DNA from: UBA699 sp050261915
Lineage (GTDB): Bacteria; Bacillota; Clostridia; Clostridiales; Clostridiaceae
DNA length: 64,000 nucleotides
Reading direction: 5' to 3'
NCBI GenBank assembly: GCA_050261915.1
Contig: JBLNDT010000052.1
Span: 40,557 to 104,556 of the forward strand
Shown here: positions 41,946 through 50,944 of the stretch, piece by piece
Position numbering within the stretch: the stretch's first letter is position 1
Layout: every line of letters begins with the position of its first letter
Program-made: the position numbers and the translations under genes
Notes under the pieces: generated by a model
The model's input: only the letters and a program-made list of their open reading frames with translations
Database searches by the model: none
Told to the model about the DNA's origin: nothing

Positions 41946-42500
41946 ATGAAAGCAACTGGTATAGTCAGGCGTATAGATGATCTGGGAAGAGTAGTGATTC
42001 CAAAGGAGATAAGAAGAACCCTCAGAATCAGAGAAGGAGATCCTCTTGAGATTTTTACAGACAGGGAAGGAGGAATAATACTAAAGAAATACTCACCTAT
42101 AGGGGACCTTAGTGACTTTTCAAAAGGATATGCTGAATCCCTTCAGCAAACTGTAGGACATATAGTTATCATAAGCGACAAGGACAATATAGTATCTATC
42201 AGCGGCTCACCTAAAAAAGAATATCTAGAAAAGAAAATAAGCAGAGAGCTGGAAAACATTATAGAGAACAGAACTACTTCAATATATGGTGAGGGTAGGG
42301 AAAAAATAATACCAATTTATGATGAGGAAGACACAGAGAACAAATACACCAATATGGTTATTTCTCCAATACTAGCTGGTGGAGACACAATTGGGGCTGT
42401 AATTATTGCATCAAAGGACAATAACGATAAATTTAGCGACATTGAACTTAAGTTAGCAGAAACAGCATCATCATTTTTAGGAAAACAAATGGAGCAATGA
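41946..42500 (+). CDS. spoVT: Stage V sporulation regulator SpoVT
   Basis: A 184-residue AbrB-type regulator of late forespore genes. The N-terminal swapped-hairpin DNA-binding domain is MKATGIVRRIDDLGRVVIPK and EIRRTLRIREGDPLEIF; a GAF-like domain follows (IVIISDKDNIVSISG; GAVIIASKDN). In Bacillus it is made under sigma-G in the forespore; I did not find a convincing sigma-G promoter in the 100 bases upstream. The ATG follows GAGGAGGT. Same position as in B. subtilis, next to yabM. Confidence 0.95.
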   Translation: MKATGIVRRIDDLGRVVIPKEIRRTLRIREGDPLEIFTDREGGIILKKYSPIGDLSDFSKGYAESLQQTVGHIVIISDKDNIVSISGSPKKEYLEKKISRELENIIENRTTSIYGEGREKIIPIYDEEDTENKYTNMVISPILAGGDTIGAVIIASKDNNDKFSDIELKLAETASSFLGKQMEQ

Positions 42501-42520
42501 TCTATATATGCTTATTATGC

Positions 42521-42569
42521 AGACTGCCTTAAGCAGATTAAATATGAGCTTTAAGGCAATCTGTTTTTG
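42521..42569 (+). terminator. Terminator of spoVT
   Basis: AGACTGCCTTAA and TTAAGGCAATCT pair with one mismatch around an 18-base loop, then GTTTTTG. Confidence 0.75.
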
Positions 42570-42636
42570 TAATATTCCCTGGATGTATTAAATATCTTTA
42601 ACCATGGGTACTAATATGTTCAGAGGAGTAAATTTT

Positions 42637-44190
42637 ATGAAGAAGCAGTCTTTAATAAAGGGCACGCTAATTTTAGGAGCGGCAGGTATAGCTGCAAAAT
42701 TCATGGGACTTTTTTTCAGGTGGCCCCTGCAAATGCTTATTGGAGATGAAGGTGTAGGTTATTATCAAATGTCATTTCCATTGTATATGTTTTTTATTGC
42801 TGCTGCCTCGGGAATCCCTATTGCTATATCAAAAATGGTTTCAGAAAGAAATGCTGTAAATGATAAGCAGGGTGCAATATTGGTTTTAAGAAAAGCCATG
42901 CTGCTTATGGCAATTATGGGCATGGCATTTACTGCATGCCTGCTTTTATTTTCTAATCAGATAATAAGTTTTTTGAGCTGGGACAAAAAATCTTACTACT
43001 CTTTGGTTGGTATAGCCTTTGCACCCTTGTTTATTTCTATCATGAGTGCTTTTAGAGGCTTTTTTCAGGGATTGCAGAATATGAGCTACACCGCAGTGTC
43101 ACAGTTGATTGAACAGCTTGGGAGAGTGATTATCGGAGTATCCCTTGCGTATTTATTACTTCCAATGGGGATTGAATATTCAGCGGGAGGAGCTGCTATA
43201 GGTGCTTCTGCTGGTGGAATAGCAGGGGGGATATATCTATTTTTAAAGTACATTAAGGTAAGAAAAGAATATAAATATCAAAAAATTAAAAGTGACAAGA
43301 ATATTTTAGGACAACTATTGCAAATTGCCGTACCTGTATCTGTTGGAGCGGCAGTTAGTACTATTATGAATTTAATAGATTCGGTGATAGTTCCTAAAAA
43401 GCTTCTTGAGGCAGGTTTCACCTATAAACAATCAACGATTTTATACGGGCAGCTGACTGGAAAAGCATTTATTTTGACCAATCTTCCATTAACAATATCT
43501 GCAGCTCTTTGTGCAGCACTTATCCCTATAATAGCAGAAGCTTATATACTTAATAGAAAGATTCAAGTGATTCAGAAGGTGGAAATGGCAGTAAGAATAT
43601 CCATGGTAATTTCAATTCCTTCATTTTTAGGCCTTTATTACTTGTCCTTTCCAATCTTAAATCTTATTTTTCCAGGGCAGGCAGCTGGTTATCAAATATT
43701 AAGGTATCTGTCCATATCAATTCCATTTATTATTATTGCTCAAACCTCAACTGCAATACTGCAGGGGATTGGCATTTACACAATGCCTGTAATTAACCTT
43801 GCAGCAGGCTGCATAGTAAAAATACTCTTAACAGTATTTCTTGTACCTATACCTGAAATTAATATTTATGGAGCAGTTTTGGGCACTATTTTAGGATATG
43901 CAGGTGCATCAATTTTAAATATGATGCTGCTTAAACGGAGACTTAATATAACAATAAATTTTTATAATGTTATTGTAAAACCCGCCTTTGCTTCCCTTAT
44001 CATGATAATTGCTGTTGTTTTAATATATGAAAATGTCTATAATTATACCATAAACAGCAATATTTCCTGTGTAGTTTCAATATTTACAGGTGCTTTAATT
44101 TATGGATTTTTAATTTTTATATTTAAGGTATTTGACTATAGATATTTAGGAAACAAGATAAGGAAAAAATGGAGGAGGAAATTAATTTGA
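42637..44190 (+). CDS. SpoVB/YabM-like MOP-superfamily flippase
   Basis: A 517-residue polytopic membrane protein with about 14 hydrophobic segments, of the polysaccharide transporter/MurJ-like (MOP) superfamily. The N-terminus (QSLIKGTLILGAAGIAAKFM; GLFFRWPLQMLIGDEGVGYY) is typical of SpoVB and its paralogue YabM, proposed lipid II or oligosaccharide flippases. Position between spoVT and mazG marks it as the yabM orthologue. The ATG at 42637 follows GAGGAG; a longer start has no site. Its stop overlaps the start of the next gene. Confidence 0.9.
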   Translation: MKKQSLIKGTLILGAAGIAAKFMGLFFRWPLQMLIGDEGVGYYQMSFPLYMFFIAAASGIPIAISKMVSERNAVNDKQGAILVLRKAMLLMAIMGMAFTACLLLFSNQIISFLSWDKKSYYSLVGIAFAPLFISIMSAFRGFFQGLQNMSYTAVSQLIEQLGRVIIGVSLAYLLLPMGIEYSAGGAAIGASAGGIAGGIYLFLKYIKVRKEYKYQKIKSDKNILGQLLQIAVPVSVGAAVSTIMNLIDSVIVPKKLLEAGFTYKQSTILYGQLTGKAFILTNLPLTISAALCAALIPIIAEAYILNRKIQVIQKVEMAVRISMVISIPSFLGLYYLSFPILNLIFPGQAAGYQILRYLSISIPFIIIAQTSTAILQGIGIYTMPVINLAAGCIVKILLTVFLVPIPEINIYGAVLGTILGYAGASILNMMLLKRRLNITINFYNVIVKPAFASLIMIIAVVLIYENVYNYTINSNISCVVSIFTGALIYGFLIFIFKVFDYRYLGNKIRKKWRRKLI

Positions 44191-45632
44191 TTAATATAGT
44201 GGGGCTTGGGCCTGGGTCTAAAGAAGCAATAACATTAGGAGCATATGAATTGCTAAAGACCAGTGAGAATATATTTCTTAGGACTGTAAAACACCCTACA
44301 GTGGATTATCTTGCTGAGCTTGGAGTGAAATTTAAATCCTATGACCAGCGATATGAGGATGCTGAGAACTTTGATGAAATATACAAGTACATAGCTGAAG
44401 ATATAATCAAGCAGTATGAAAACTTTGGGAATATCTTATATGCAGTTCCAGGACACCCACTGGTAGCTGAAAAATCGGTTACTCTTATTATAAAATTATG
44501 TGATGAAAAAGATATTCCATATACGATATATCCTGCAGTTAGTTTTATAGATGCCTTGATAGATGCCTTGAAAATAGATCCGGTGGAAGGACTAAAAATA
44601 ATAGATGCCTTTGATATGAATAACCAGCTGTTAGACAGAAGATGCGGCATCGTAGTAACCCAGGTATATGACAACTATATAGCTTCAGAGGTTAAGCTTA
44701 AGCTGATGGAGTATTATAATGACGATGCCGAAATAATCTTTATCAGGGCTGCAGGAATTAAAGGCCATCAGAGTTTAAGGAAAATAAAGATATATGAAAT
44801 AGACAGACAGAAGGATATAGATTATCTAACTTCATTATATATTCCTAAAAATACGGAGAGTGTTAAGGATATCTATGACCTCTTAGGTGTAATGGATGAT
44901 TTAAGAGGGGAAGGAGGCTGCCCATGGGATAAGGAACAGACTCATGAATCTTTAAAGAGATATTTGATTGAAGAGTGCTATGAAGTGTTGGAAGCGGTGG
45001 ATAATGAAGATTACGACATGCTGGCGGAAGAACTAGGAGATGTCCTTTTTCAAGTAGTTTTCCATGCTAGACTGGGCAGAGAAAATGAAATGTTTGATAT
45101 GAATGATATAATTAATACCATTTATAACAAAATGGTTTCTAGACATCCTCATGTATTTTCAACAGCAGCCACTGATACATCTGAAGAAGTTTTGGTTAAT
45201 TGGGATAAAATCAAAAGAAAAGAGCAGGGCCTAAACAGTTTTACAGATGAACTTAAACATGTAGCTAAAAGCTTACCTTCACTGATAAGAGCTGAAAAAA
45301 TACAAAAAAAAGCTGCAAAAGCAGGTTTTGATTGGGAAACAATAGAAGGAGCATTAGATAAGGTTCTTGAAGAGTATAATGAAATAAAAAATGTATATAA
45401 ATGTAATGATAGGAAAAAAATAGGGGAGGAAATAGGAGATATTTTGTTTGCAGCAGTAAATGTTGCCAGATTCCTTGACATTGACCCGGATTTTGCATTA
45501 AATTATACTATAGAGAAATTCATCTGCCGTTTTCAATATATCGAAGATAAGGCTATTTCTAGAGGAATGTCTTTTACTGAATTATCCTTAGAAGAAATGG
45601 ATAAGTTATGGAATGAGGCAAAAAGTAAATAA
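44187..45632 (+). CDS. yabN: YabN: fused SAM-methylase-like and MazG pyrophosphohydrolase
   Basis: A 481-residue two-part protein. Residues 1-215 are a tetrapyrrole-methylase-like domain (INIVGLGPGSKEAITLGA; YAVPGHPLVAE) whose activity is unknown. Residues about 225-478 are two MazG repeats (RGEGGCPWDKEQTHESLKRY; LIEECYEVLEAVD, EELGDVLFQVVFHARL, then the second EEIGDILFAAVNVARFL), which hydrolyse NTPs and aberrant nucleotides. The TTG at 44187 is chosen because GGAGGAGG lies eight bases upstream and the family begins close to IVGLGPG; it overlaps the TGA of the flippase gene (TTGA). An ATG at 44169 is possible. Confidence 0.92.
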   Translation: MINIVGLGPGSKEAITLGAYELLKTSENIFLRTVKHPTVDYLAELGVKFKSYDQRYEDAENFDEIYKYIAEDIIKQYENFGNILYAVPGHPLVAEKSVTLIIKLCDEKDIPYTIYPAVSFIDALIDALKIDPVEGLKIIDAFDMNNQLLDRRCGIVVTQVYDNYIASEVKLKLMEYYNDDAEIIFIRAAGIKGHQSLRKIKIYEIDRQKDIDYLTSLYIPKNTESVKDIYDLLGVMDDLRGEGGCPWDKEQTHESLKRYLIEECYEVLEAVDNEDYDMLAEELGDVLFQVVFHARLGRENEMFDMNDIINTIYNKMVSRHPHVFSTAATDTSEEVLVNWDKIKRKEQGLNSFTDELKHVAKSLPSLIRAEKIQKKAAKAGFDWETIEGALDKVLEEYNEIKNVYKCNDRKKIGEEIGDILFAAVNVARFLDIDPDFALNYTIEKFICRFQYIEDKAISRGMSFTELSLEEMDKLWNEAKSK

Positions 45633-45746
45633 ATTTTAATCTTTTATAAAATTTCTAGAAAAAAAGAAGGATTTTTCCTAACACATGAAGAATATGCTTA
45701 TATGCGAATGTGTGAAGCATACTCATTATTTAAGGAGGTAACAAAG

Positions 45747-46022
45747 GTGAACAAATCAGATTTAATTTCAAGCATGGCTGAAAAAAGCAAATCAACTAAA
45801 AAAGAAGCTGAAGCTGCTTTAAAAGCATTCATTGAAAGTGTTGAAGAGGCTCTTGAAAAGGGTGAAAAAGTACAGTTAGTTGGATTTGGAACATTTGAAA
45901 CAAGAAAGAGAGCTGCTAGAGTAGGCAGAAATCCTAGAACTAAAGAAGAAATTAATATACCAGAATCAACAGTACCAGTATTCAAAGCTGGAAAAGAATT
46001 CAAGGATAAAGTAAATAAATAA
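45747..46022 (+). CDS. HU-family DNA-binding protein
   Basis: A 91-residue nucleoid protein. NKSDLISSMAEKSKSTKKEA forms the N-terminal helices; VQLVGFGTFETRKRAARVGR and NPRTKEEINIPESTVPVFKA include the conserved GFGxF and the DNA-binding beta arm with its proline. The GTG start at 45747 follows AAGGAGGT. In B. subtilis the corresponding HU gene (hbs) lies elsewhere; here it is inserted between yabN and yabO and has its own terminator. Confidence 0.96.
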   Translation: MNKSDLISSMAEKSKSTKKEAEAALKAFIESVEEALEKGEKVQLVGFGTFETRKRAARVGRNPRTKEEINIPESTVPVFKAGKEFKDKVNK

Positions 46023-46030
46023 TTTCATTC

Positions 46031-46066
46031 AGAAAACCTAGGTTTAAATCTAGGTTTTCTTGTTTA
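46031..46066 (+). terminator. Terminator of the HU gene
   Basis: AGAAAACCTAG and CTAGGTTTTCT form a perfect 11-bp stem with an eight-base loop, then TGTTTA. Confidence 0.8.
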
Positions 46067-46080
46067 ATCAGGAGGAAATA

Positions 46081-46341
46081 ATGAGACTCGATAAATATTT
46101 AAAGGTTTCTAGAATTATTAAGAGAAGAACTGTAGCAAAAGAAGCTTGCGATGGGGGCAGGGTAAGCATAAATGGAAAAACTGCCAAGGCTGGTACTGAG
46201 GTTAAAGAAGGGGACATAATTGAAATAAGATTTGCCAGCAAAATTCTTCAGGCAAAAATAGTTAATATCATGGAGCATGTTAAAAAGGAAAATGCAGGGG
46301 CAATGTATTTGATAATATCCGGAGAGGAAGATACTGAATAA
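46081..46341 (+). CDS. rqcP: S4-domain ribosome-rescue protein RqcP (YabO)
   Basis: An 86-residue S4 RNA-binding protein. MRLDKYLKVSRIIKRRTVAK and SINGKTAKAGTEVKEGDIIE are the S4 fold. In B. subtilis this protein (YabO/RqcP) helps RqcH add alanine tails to nascent chains on 50S subunits. The ATG at 46081 follows AGGAGGAA. It leads the yabO-yabP-yabQ-divIC-yabR group in Bacillus order. Confidence 0.93.
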   Translation: MRLDKYLKVSRIIKRRTVAKEACDGGRVSINGKTAKAGTEVKEGDIIEIRFASKILQAKIVNIMEHVKKENAGAMYLIISGEEDTE

Positions 46342-46394
46342 AAGTAATATGAGCTGAAATCTGTGCATATATTATTACAGGTGGAGGCGATGAT

Positions 46395-46685
46395 ATGGAA
46401 AAAAAGGAGATAAGGTCGGAAGAAAAAAAAGGCATTATGACTTTAGAAAATAGAAAGAGGCTCTCTTTAAACGGGGTAATGGAAGTTATTAGCTTTAATG
46501 ATGAAAAAATAATTTTAAAAAGCAGTCTTGGAAGTTTAACGGTAAAGGGTACCGATCTCAAAATGAATAAGCTTGACGTCCAAAACGGAGATATGATTAT
46601 TATGGGCTCCATTGATGGATTCTCCTATAATAATGAACTAATGAAGCCAAATAAAGAAAATATGCTTAAAAAACTTTTTAAATAG
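46395..46685 (+). CDS. yabP: Sporulation protein YabP
   Basis: A 96-residue protein of the YabP/YqfC family, needed for spore formation in Bacillus and made in the mother cell. Conserved blocks are RKRLSLNGVMEVISFNDEKI, LKSSLGSLTVKGTDLKM and NGDMIIMGSIDGFSY. The ATG follows GGAGG. It precedes yabQ by nine bases, an arrangement kept across spore-formers. Confidence 0.93.
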   Translation: MEKKEIRSEEKKGIMTLENRKRLSLNGVMEVISFNDEKIILKSSLGSLTVKGTDLKMNKLDVQNGDMIIMGSIDGFSYNNELMKPNKENMLKKLFK

Positions 46686-46693
46686 GGGTATAT

Positions 46694-47104
46694 ATGGTGA
46701 TTTCCATAAGCCAGCAGGCAATGCTGGTTTTGCTCTGTTTTATCTCCGGTATGGCAACAGGGGTATTATTTGACTTGTACAGACTTTTTCGAGGCATACA
46801 AGAACCTAATAGGCTGATAACCCTTATACAGGATATATTATTTTGGATATTTACTTCGTTGCTGGTTTTCATTTTTTTATCCATTAACGATTATGCGTAT
46901 ATTGGATTATACTCATATCTTTGTATGGCCTTAGGGCTTGTCTTTTACTTTTTATTTTTGAGCAAATTTAACATTGCTGTTTTCTATTGCATTATTAATA
47001 TTTCAGGTATATTTCTACGAACTTTAAAGAATATATTATGTTTTCCCTTTGGAATTATTATTGAATATTTAAGAAACCTCAAAGAAATTAAAAAAAAACC
47101 TTGA
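46694..47104 (+). CDS. yabQ: Sporulation protein YabQ
   Basis: A 136-residue membrane protein with about four spans (hydrophobic stretches near 8-24, 42-62, 68-90 and 92-105) and the conserved FISGMATGVLFDLYRLFRG start. In B. subtilis YabQ is on the outer forespore membrane and is needed for cortex formation. The ATG follows AGGGG. Nine bases after yabP, the pair is surely one transcript. Confidence 0.92.
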   Translation: MVISISQQAMLVLLCFISGMATGVLFDLYRLFRGIQEPNRLITLIQDILFWIFTSLLVFIFLSINDYAYIGLYSYLCMALGLVFYFLFLSKFNIAVFYCIINISGIFLRTLKNILCFPFGIIIEYLRNLKEIKKKP

Positions 47105-47174
47105 AGAAAACCGAAAATCAATTTAGAATATAATTATGGTTTAAGCTGGATTTCCTTGAAAGGATAATGATTAT

Positions 47175-47447
47175 ATGAGAAGAAAACAAAAAGTAAAATT
47201 TATTGTTTTATTATTGATTTTTGGGAACATATGTTATATATTTATTTCACAGCAGATTACCATGTACAGCATAGGTAAAGAAATAAAAGTTAAGCAGCAG
47301 GAAGAGCAGCTTGCAAAGGACAAAAATCAGAAGTTACAGGATGAAATTAAGATGTCAAAATCTGATGCATACATTGAGAAACTTGCAAGAGAAAGGCTTG
47401 GTCTTATTAAGGAAGGTGAGACTCCTGTAATTGACTCGAAAAATTAA
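47175..47447 (+). CDS. divIC: Septum formation initiator DivIC/FtsB family
   Basis: A 90-residue bitopic division protein: a short basic cytoplasmic tail (MRRKQKVK), one membrane helix (FIVLLLIFGNICYIFIS), then a coiled coil (about 32-66, KEIKVKQQEEQLAKDKNQKL) and the conserved EKLARERLGLIKEGE end. It links divisome components outside the membrane. Weak AAAGGA upstream of the ATG. Bacillus order is kept. Confidence 0.9.
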   Translation: MRRKQKVKFIVLLLIFGNICYIFISQQITMYSIGKEIKVKQQEEQLAKDKNQKLQDEIKMSKSDAYIEKLARERLGLIKEGETPVIDSKN

Positions 47448-47507
47448 ACAATATAATGTGCATAATTAAATTTTTATAAACATTTTTTAAGGAGGAGTCT
47501 TTTTAAT

Positions 47508-47921
47508 ATGACCTTAGTGGCAGGAAGCATAATTGAAGGTACAGTGGTAAATATTACAAATTTCGGTGCATTTATAGAAATTGAAGGAAAAACAGGGTTG
47601 GTTCACATATCTGAGGTATCAGATACTTATGTAAAAAACATAAGGGACCACCTAAAAGAAAAAGATAAAATTATGGTTAAGGTTATTTCAATTGATGAAA
47701 ATGGCAAAATAAGTCTTTCCATCAAACAAGCTATTCCAGAAAAGAAACCAACTGTAAGACCAAGTGATATTGATTGGTCCAAAGAAAAATCAAAATCTCC
47801 GCAAGGAAATTTTGAAGACAGATTAAGCAAGTTCTTAAAGGATAGCGAGGAAAGATTTCAGGATCTAAAAAAACACCAGGATTCAAAATGCCGTGGATAT
47901 AGAAAAAGTTCAAATTACTAA
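47508..47921 (+). CDS. yabR: S1-domain RNA-binding protein YabR
   Basis: A 137-residue protein with one S1 domain at residues 5-72 (AGSIIEGTVVNITNFGAFIE, GKTGLVHISEVSDTYVKNI, DENGKISLSIKQA), followed by a basic/acidic flexible tail. It is related to polynucleotide phosphorylase S1 domains and probably binds RNA on ribosomes. The ATG follows AAGGAGGAG. It ends the divIC unit before the tRNA cluster, as in B. subtilis. Confidence 0.92.
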   Translation: MTLVAGSIIEGTVVNITNFGAFIEIEGKTGLVHISEVSDTYVKNIRDHLKEKDKIMVKVISIDENGKISLSIKQAIPEKKPTVRPSDIDWSKEKSKSPQGNFEDRLSKFLKDSEERFQDLKKHQDSKCRGYRKSSNY

Positions 47922-47925
47922 TTAG

Positions 47926-47954
47926 AGGGCTTTGTTAAGCCCTTTTGTTTTTTT
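47926..47954 (+). terminator. Terminator of yabR
   Basis: AGGGCTT and AAGCCCT with a four-base loop, then TTTGTTTTTTT. Confidence 0.85.
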
Positions 47955-47975
47955 AAAAGATGTTTAAATTAATCA

Positions 47976-48004
47976 TTGACATCTAACACTTTATCTATTA
48001 TAAT
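47976..48004 (+). promoter_or_regulatory. Consensus sigma-A promoter of the tRNA cluster
   Basis: TTGACA (47976-47981), exactly 17 bases, TATAAT (47999-48004): a full match to both consensus hexamers at the ideal spacing, 36 bases before the first tRNA. Confidence 0.93.
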
Positions 48005-48039
48005 AAACTATGTTGTCGTTAAGTAATAACGATTCACGT

Positions 48040-48128
48040 GCTGGAGTGGCGGAACTGGCAGACGCACAGGACTTAAAATCCTGCGGGACTTACCTCCCGT
48101 ACCGGTTCGATTCCGGTCTTCAGCACCA
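48040..48128 (+). tRNA. tRNA-Leu (TAA anticodon)
   Basis: Acceptor arms GCTGGAG and CTTCAGC pair. The anticodon stem CAGGA/TCCTG encloses loop CTTAAAA with TAA at its centre. A long variable arm (GCGGGACTTACCTCCCGT) marks a class II tRNA. The T loop is GGTTCGATTCC. CCA is encoded (48126-48128). Confidence 0.96.
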
Positions 48129-48143
48129 AATTTTTTTTGTCAT

Positions 48144-48219
<76 letters not shown>

Positions 48220-48230
48220 AAAGTTAATAT

Positions 48231-48307
48231 GGCGGAATAGCTCAGCTGGCTAGAGCATTCGGTTCATACCCGAAGTGTCGTAGGTTCAAGTCCTATTTCC
48301 GCTACCA
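48231..48307 (+). tRNA. Elongator tRNA-Met (CAT anticodon)
   Basis: Acceptor GGCGGAA pairs with TTCCGCT (one G-U). The anticodon stem TTCGG/CCGAA encloses TTCATAC. It closely resembles the B. subtilis elongator Met tRNA in the acceptor, D arm and anticodon arm, and not the GGACC-type Ile2 tRNA with the same anticodon. CCA is encoded. Confidence 0.92.
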
Positions 48308-48311
48308 TAGT

Positions 48312-48345
48312 AAAGAGACCAAGTTTTGGTCTCTTTTGTTTTTGT
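48312..48345 (+). terminator. Terminator of the tRNA cluster
   Basis: AAAGAGACCAA and TTGGTCTCTTT form a perfect 11-bp stem with a three-base loop, then TTTGTTTTTG. Confidence 0.92.
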
Positions 48346-48405
48346 ATTCTTTTAAAGAATTCTAGAGTTATATGTCCTAAAAAAAATAAGCAGCTGCATC
48401 ACTAA

Positions 48406-48438
48406 ATGACAATATTTACCATGCTATTTTGTTATACT
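48406..48438 (+). promoter_or_regulatory. Spo0A-type promoter of spoIIE with 21-bp spacing
   Basis: ATGACA (48406-48411) and TATACT (48433-48438) are separated by 21 bases, and the -35 region overlaps TGACAAT, which resembles a 0A box (TGNCGAA) with two differences. Spo0A~P-activated sigma-A promoters of spoIIE and spoIIG in B. subtilis have this over-long spacing. Confidence 0.5.
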
Positions 48439-48470
48439 TTAAAAGTAGTTAATAATAAGGCGGTGATAAA

Positions 48471-50858
48471 ATGCAGTTTGATGCAGAGGTTTTTCCATAT
48501 CAAAGGGTAAAAAAGGCTGGGAAAGATGAAAAAAACAAAAATGAATTAAATATGTATAAGGTAATCCAGGGAATTTCATATTTTACTTTGGGGATTTTGA
48601 TAAGCAGGGTGATGTTAATTAATCTCATGGCCCCCTTTGGCTTGGCATTTCTTATCGCAGTATGTCTTAAAGAGGAAGATAAAATTTCTGTTATTACAGC
48701 TTGCGGGGTATTGATTGGATATATTACACTAAACGGAAACATGAATAATCTGCCTGCATACATAGCATCCACAGGAGCTGTAATTGGTATAAGTTACATA
48801 TTGAAAAGCAAAGGTTATATAATTAAGCTGGTTTCTGTATTTATATCCATATTTATTATTATGGCTATTAATAAAATTTCCTCATCTTCGATTGAAATAT
48901 ACATATGCATAATAACATCTTTATTTGAAGCTTTAAGCATATTTCCTATTTTTTATATAATTGAAAATTCCATTAGGGCATTTAAGGATATCAGCACAAG
49001 ACACTTATTTAGAAACGAGGAAATAATGTGTATGGCAGTAACTGCGTCTCTTGCAATAGCAGGTACTTGGGGCGTAAGTATTCATGGAATCACATTTAGA
49101 AATATTGCAGCTCTTAGTTTTATTTTGATTATTGGTTATATTAAGGGGAGTACTTCCGGGGCAGCCGCTGGTGTTGCCATGGGAATGATACTTGGAATTA
49201 CATCAAGTAGCATGACTGCCTACGTTGGTTTTTTTGGTTTATGCGGCATGCTTTCAGGAGTGTTCAGAGAAGGGGGGAAGTGGATTAGTGGAATAACATT
49301 TCTTTTAACCTTTGGAATAATCAAGATGTATTCAAACATGGGTACAGAACTCAGTATTATGGAATGTCTATTAAGTTGTCTCATATTTTATGTCATTCCA
49401 GGAAGGGTATTTTACTGGTTTGAATTGGAACTTGATTTTGGAAAAAAGCAGGATACCTTAAGGGATAATTATACTATAAAGGTAAAAGATATTTTATTAA
49501 GTAAACTTGAAAATTTTTCAGACGTGCTTTTTAATATGTCAGATGTTTTAGATAGACTTGTGGATAATGACAAGCTTGCTATGAAGGGTAAGTCCTGTGC
49601 TTTGGTAGAAAATCTAGGTGACAGGGTTTGCAGCACATGCAACATGAAGTCAATATGCTGGAAAAGGGAGTACTACAATACATACAGTGCTTTCTATGAA
49701 ATGCTCCAAAATTTTCAGGAAAAGAAAAATATTGTACCTGAGGAGTTAGATAGAAAGTGTGTTAAAAGAACTGCTCTTGTAAAAAGTGCTGAGGATATAG
49801 TTAATAGTTTTATAATGAATGAGATGTGGAATAAACGTTTAAGCGAAAGCAGAGAGGTTCTAGCAGGGCAGATTGGCAGTATTGCTGAATCAATAAAGGT
49901 TATTGCTGAGGATTTTGACTGTGAAATTAATTTTAATAACACTGCTGAAGATTGTATAAGAAGAGCATTGAACAAAAGCAGTATAAAATTCAGGGATATA
50001 CTATGCTACAATAATAAAAACGGAAGACTTACTATAAAGCTGGACATGATACACTGCGGTGGAAAGCAACTTTGTATTAAGGCCGTTCTGCCTATTATAA
50101 ACCAAGTTACAGGAAAATGTATGTGTGCATGTGATGAAGGATGCATTGTGGATGCTGAATCTAAGAGTTGCAGCATATTGTTTCAAGAAACACCAAAATA
50201 CCTTGTGGCTACTTGTGCAAAGGGTTTCTGCAAGGATGGAGAAAAGTATAGCGGAGACAGCTATTTAAGCGCCAAGCTTGATGGTGGAAATTACATGACT
50301 ATTTTAAGCGATGGTATGGGCTCAGGACCTGATGCAAGAAAAGAAAGCAGTGCCGCTGTAGAGTTACTGCATAAGTTTTCAAAGTCAGGCTTTGACAAAA
50401 TAAAGGCTATTAATATGGTTAATTCAATAATGAGCATTAAATTTTCAGAAAGTGAAAAATTCTCCACAGTTGATATAAATAATATTGATTTATACACAGG
50501 GGAAGTAGATTTTATAAAGGTTGGAGCCGCAGCAAGTTTTATAAAGTCAAATCATGAGGTTATCCCTATTAAATCCAGGACCCTTCCTATGGGGGTACTG
50601 GATAAAGTTGATATTGATGTTTACAGGAATAAGGTAAGAAATGGGGATTTTATTGTTATGCTAAGTGATGGCATTTTGGACTCGGATGGTGACATCAGTG
50701 GCAGGGCTGATTGGCTTACTGATTTTCTTAAAAATAATGACTATAACAGTCCAAGTGATCTTTGCGATGGGATTATTACTAAAGCAAAGGAGCTTGGGGG
50801 TGGAAAAGTAAGAGATGATATGACAGTAATAGTGGAGAAGGTTTACAACCTTTATTAA
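48471..50858 (+). CDS. spoIIE: Stage II sporulation protein E (membrane PP2C phosphatase)
   Basis: A 795-residue protein that dephosphorylates SpoIIAA to release sigma-F in the forespore and helps form the polar septum. About ten hydrophobic segments span residues 30-320. A central region with cysteine pairs (RVCSTCNMKSICWKREYY) follows, then the PP2C domain (about 590-795) with metal-binding aspartates in LSDGMGSGPDARKESS, MLSDGILDSDG and KVRDDMTVIV. Length and layout match the B. subtilis protein. The ATG follows AAGGCGGTG. It is monocistronic, with its own Spo0A-like promoter and a strong terminator. Confidence 0.96.
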   Translation: MQFDAEVFPYQRVKKAGKDEKNKNELNMYKVIQGISYFTLGILISRVMLINLMAPFGLAFLIAVCLKEEDKISVITACGVLIGYITLNGNMNNLPAYIASTGAVIGISYILKSKGYIIKLVSVFISIFIIMAINKISSSSIEIYICIITSLFEALSIFPIFYIIENSIRAFKDISTRHLFRNEEIMCMAVTASLAIAGTWGVSIHGITFRNIAALSFILIIGYIKGSTSGAAAGVAMGMILGITSSSMTAYVGFFGLCGMLSGVFREGGKWISGITFLLTFGIIKMYSNMGTELSIMECLLSCLIFYVIPGRVFYWFELELDFGKKQDTLRDNYTIKVKDILLSKLENFSDVLFNMSDVLDRLVDNDKLAMKGKSCALVENLGDRVCSTCNMKSICWKREYYNTYSAFYEMLQNFQEKKNIVPEELDRKCVKRTALVKSAEDIVNSFIMNEMWNKRLSESREVLAGQIGSIAESIKVIAEDFDCEINFNNTAEDCIRRALNKSSIKFRDILCYNNKNGRLTIKLDMIHCGGKQLCIKAVLPIINQVTGKCMCACDEGCIVDAESKSCSILFQETPKYLVATCAKGFCKDGEKYSGDSYLSAKLDGGNYMTILSDGMGSGPDARKESSAAVELLHKFSKSGFDKIKAINMVNSIMSIKFSESEKFSTVDINNIDLYTGEVDFIKVGAAASFIKSNHEVIPIKSRTLPMGVLDKVDIDVYRNKVRNGDFIVMLSDGILDSDGDISGRADWLTDFLKNNDYNSPSDLCDGIITKAKELGGGKVRDDMTVIVEKVYNLY

Positions 50859-50902
50859 AAATAATTGAGATGGAAAACAACTTTCCAATCTCAATTATTT
50901 TT
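50857..50902 (+). terminator. Terminator of spoIIE
   Basis: AAAATAATTGAGAT and ATCTCAATTATTTT pair, extended inside by GGAAA/TTTCC, with TTTTT in the 3' arm. Confidence 0.88.
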
Positions 50903-50944
50903 ATGTTATAATATAATGATTAAATTTACTTAGGGTGTGATGTT

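Noticed and set aside
48231..48307. tRNA-Ile2 (lysidine-modified CAT) as identity of the third tRNA
   Set aside because: The acceptor and D-arm sequence resemble the elongator Met tRNA of Bacillus and not the GGACC-type Ile2, although tilS nearby made this worth testing.
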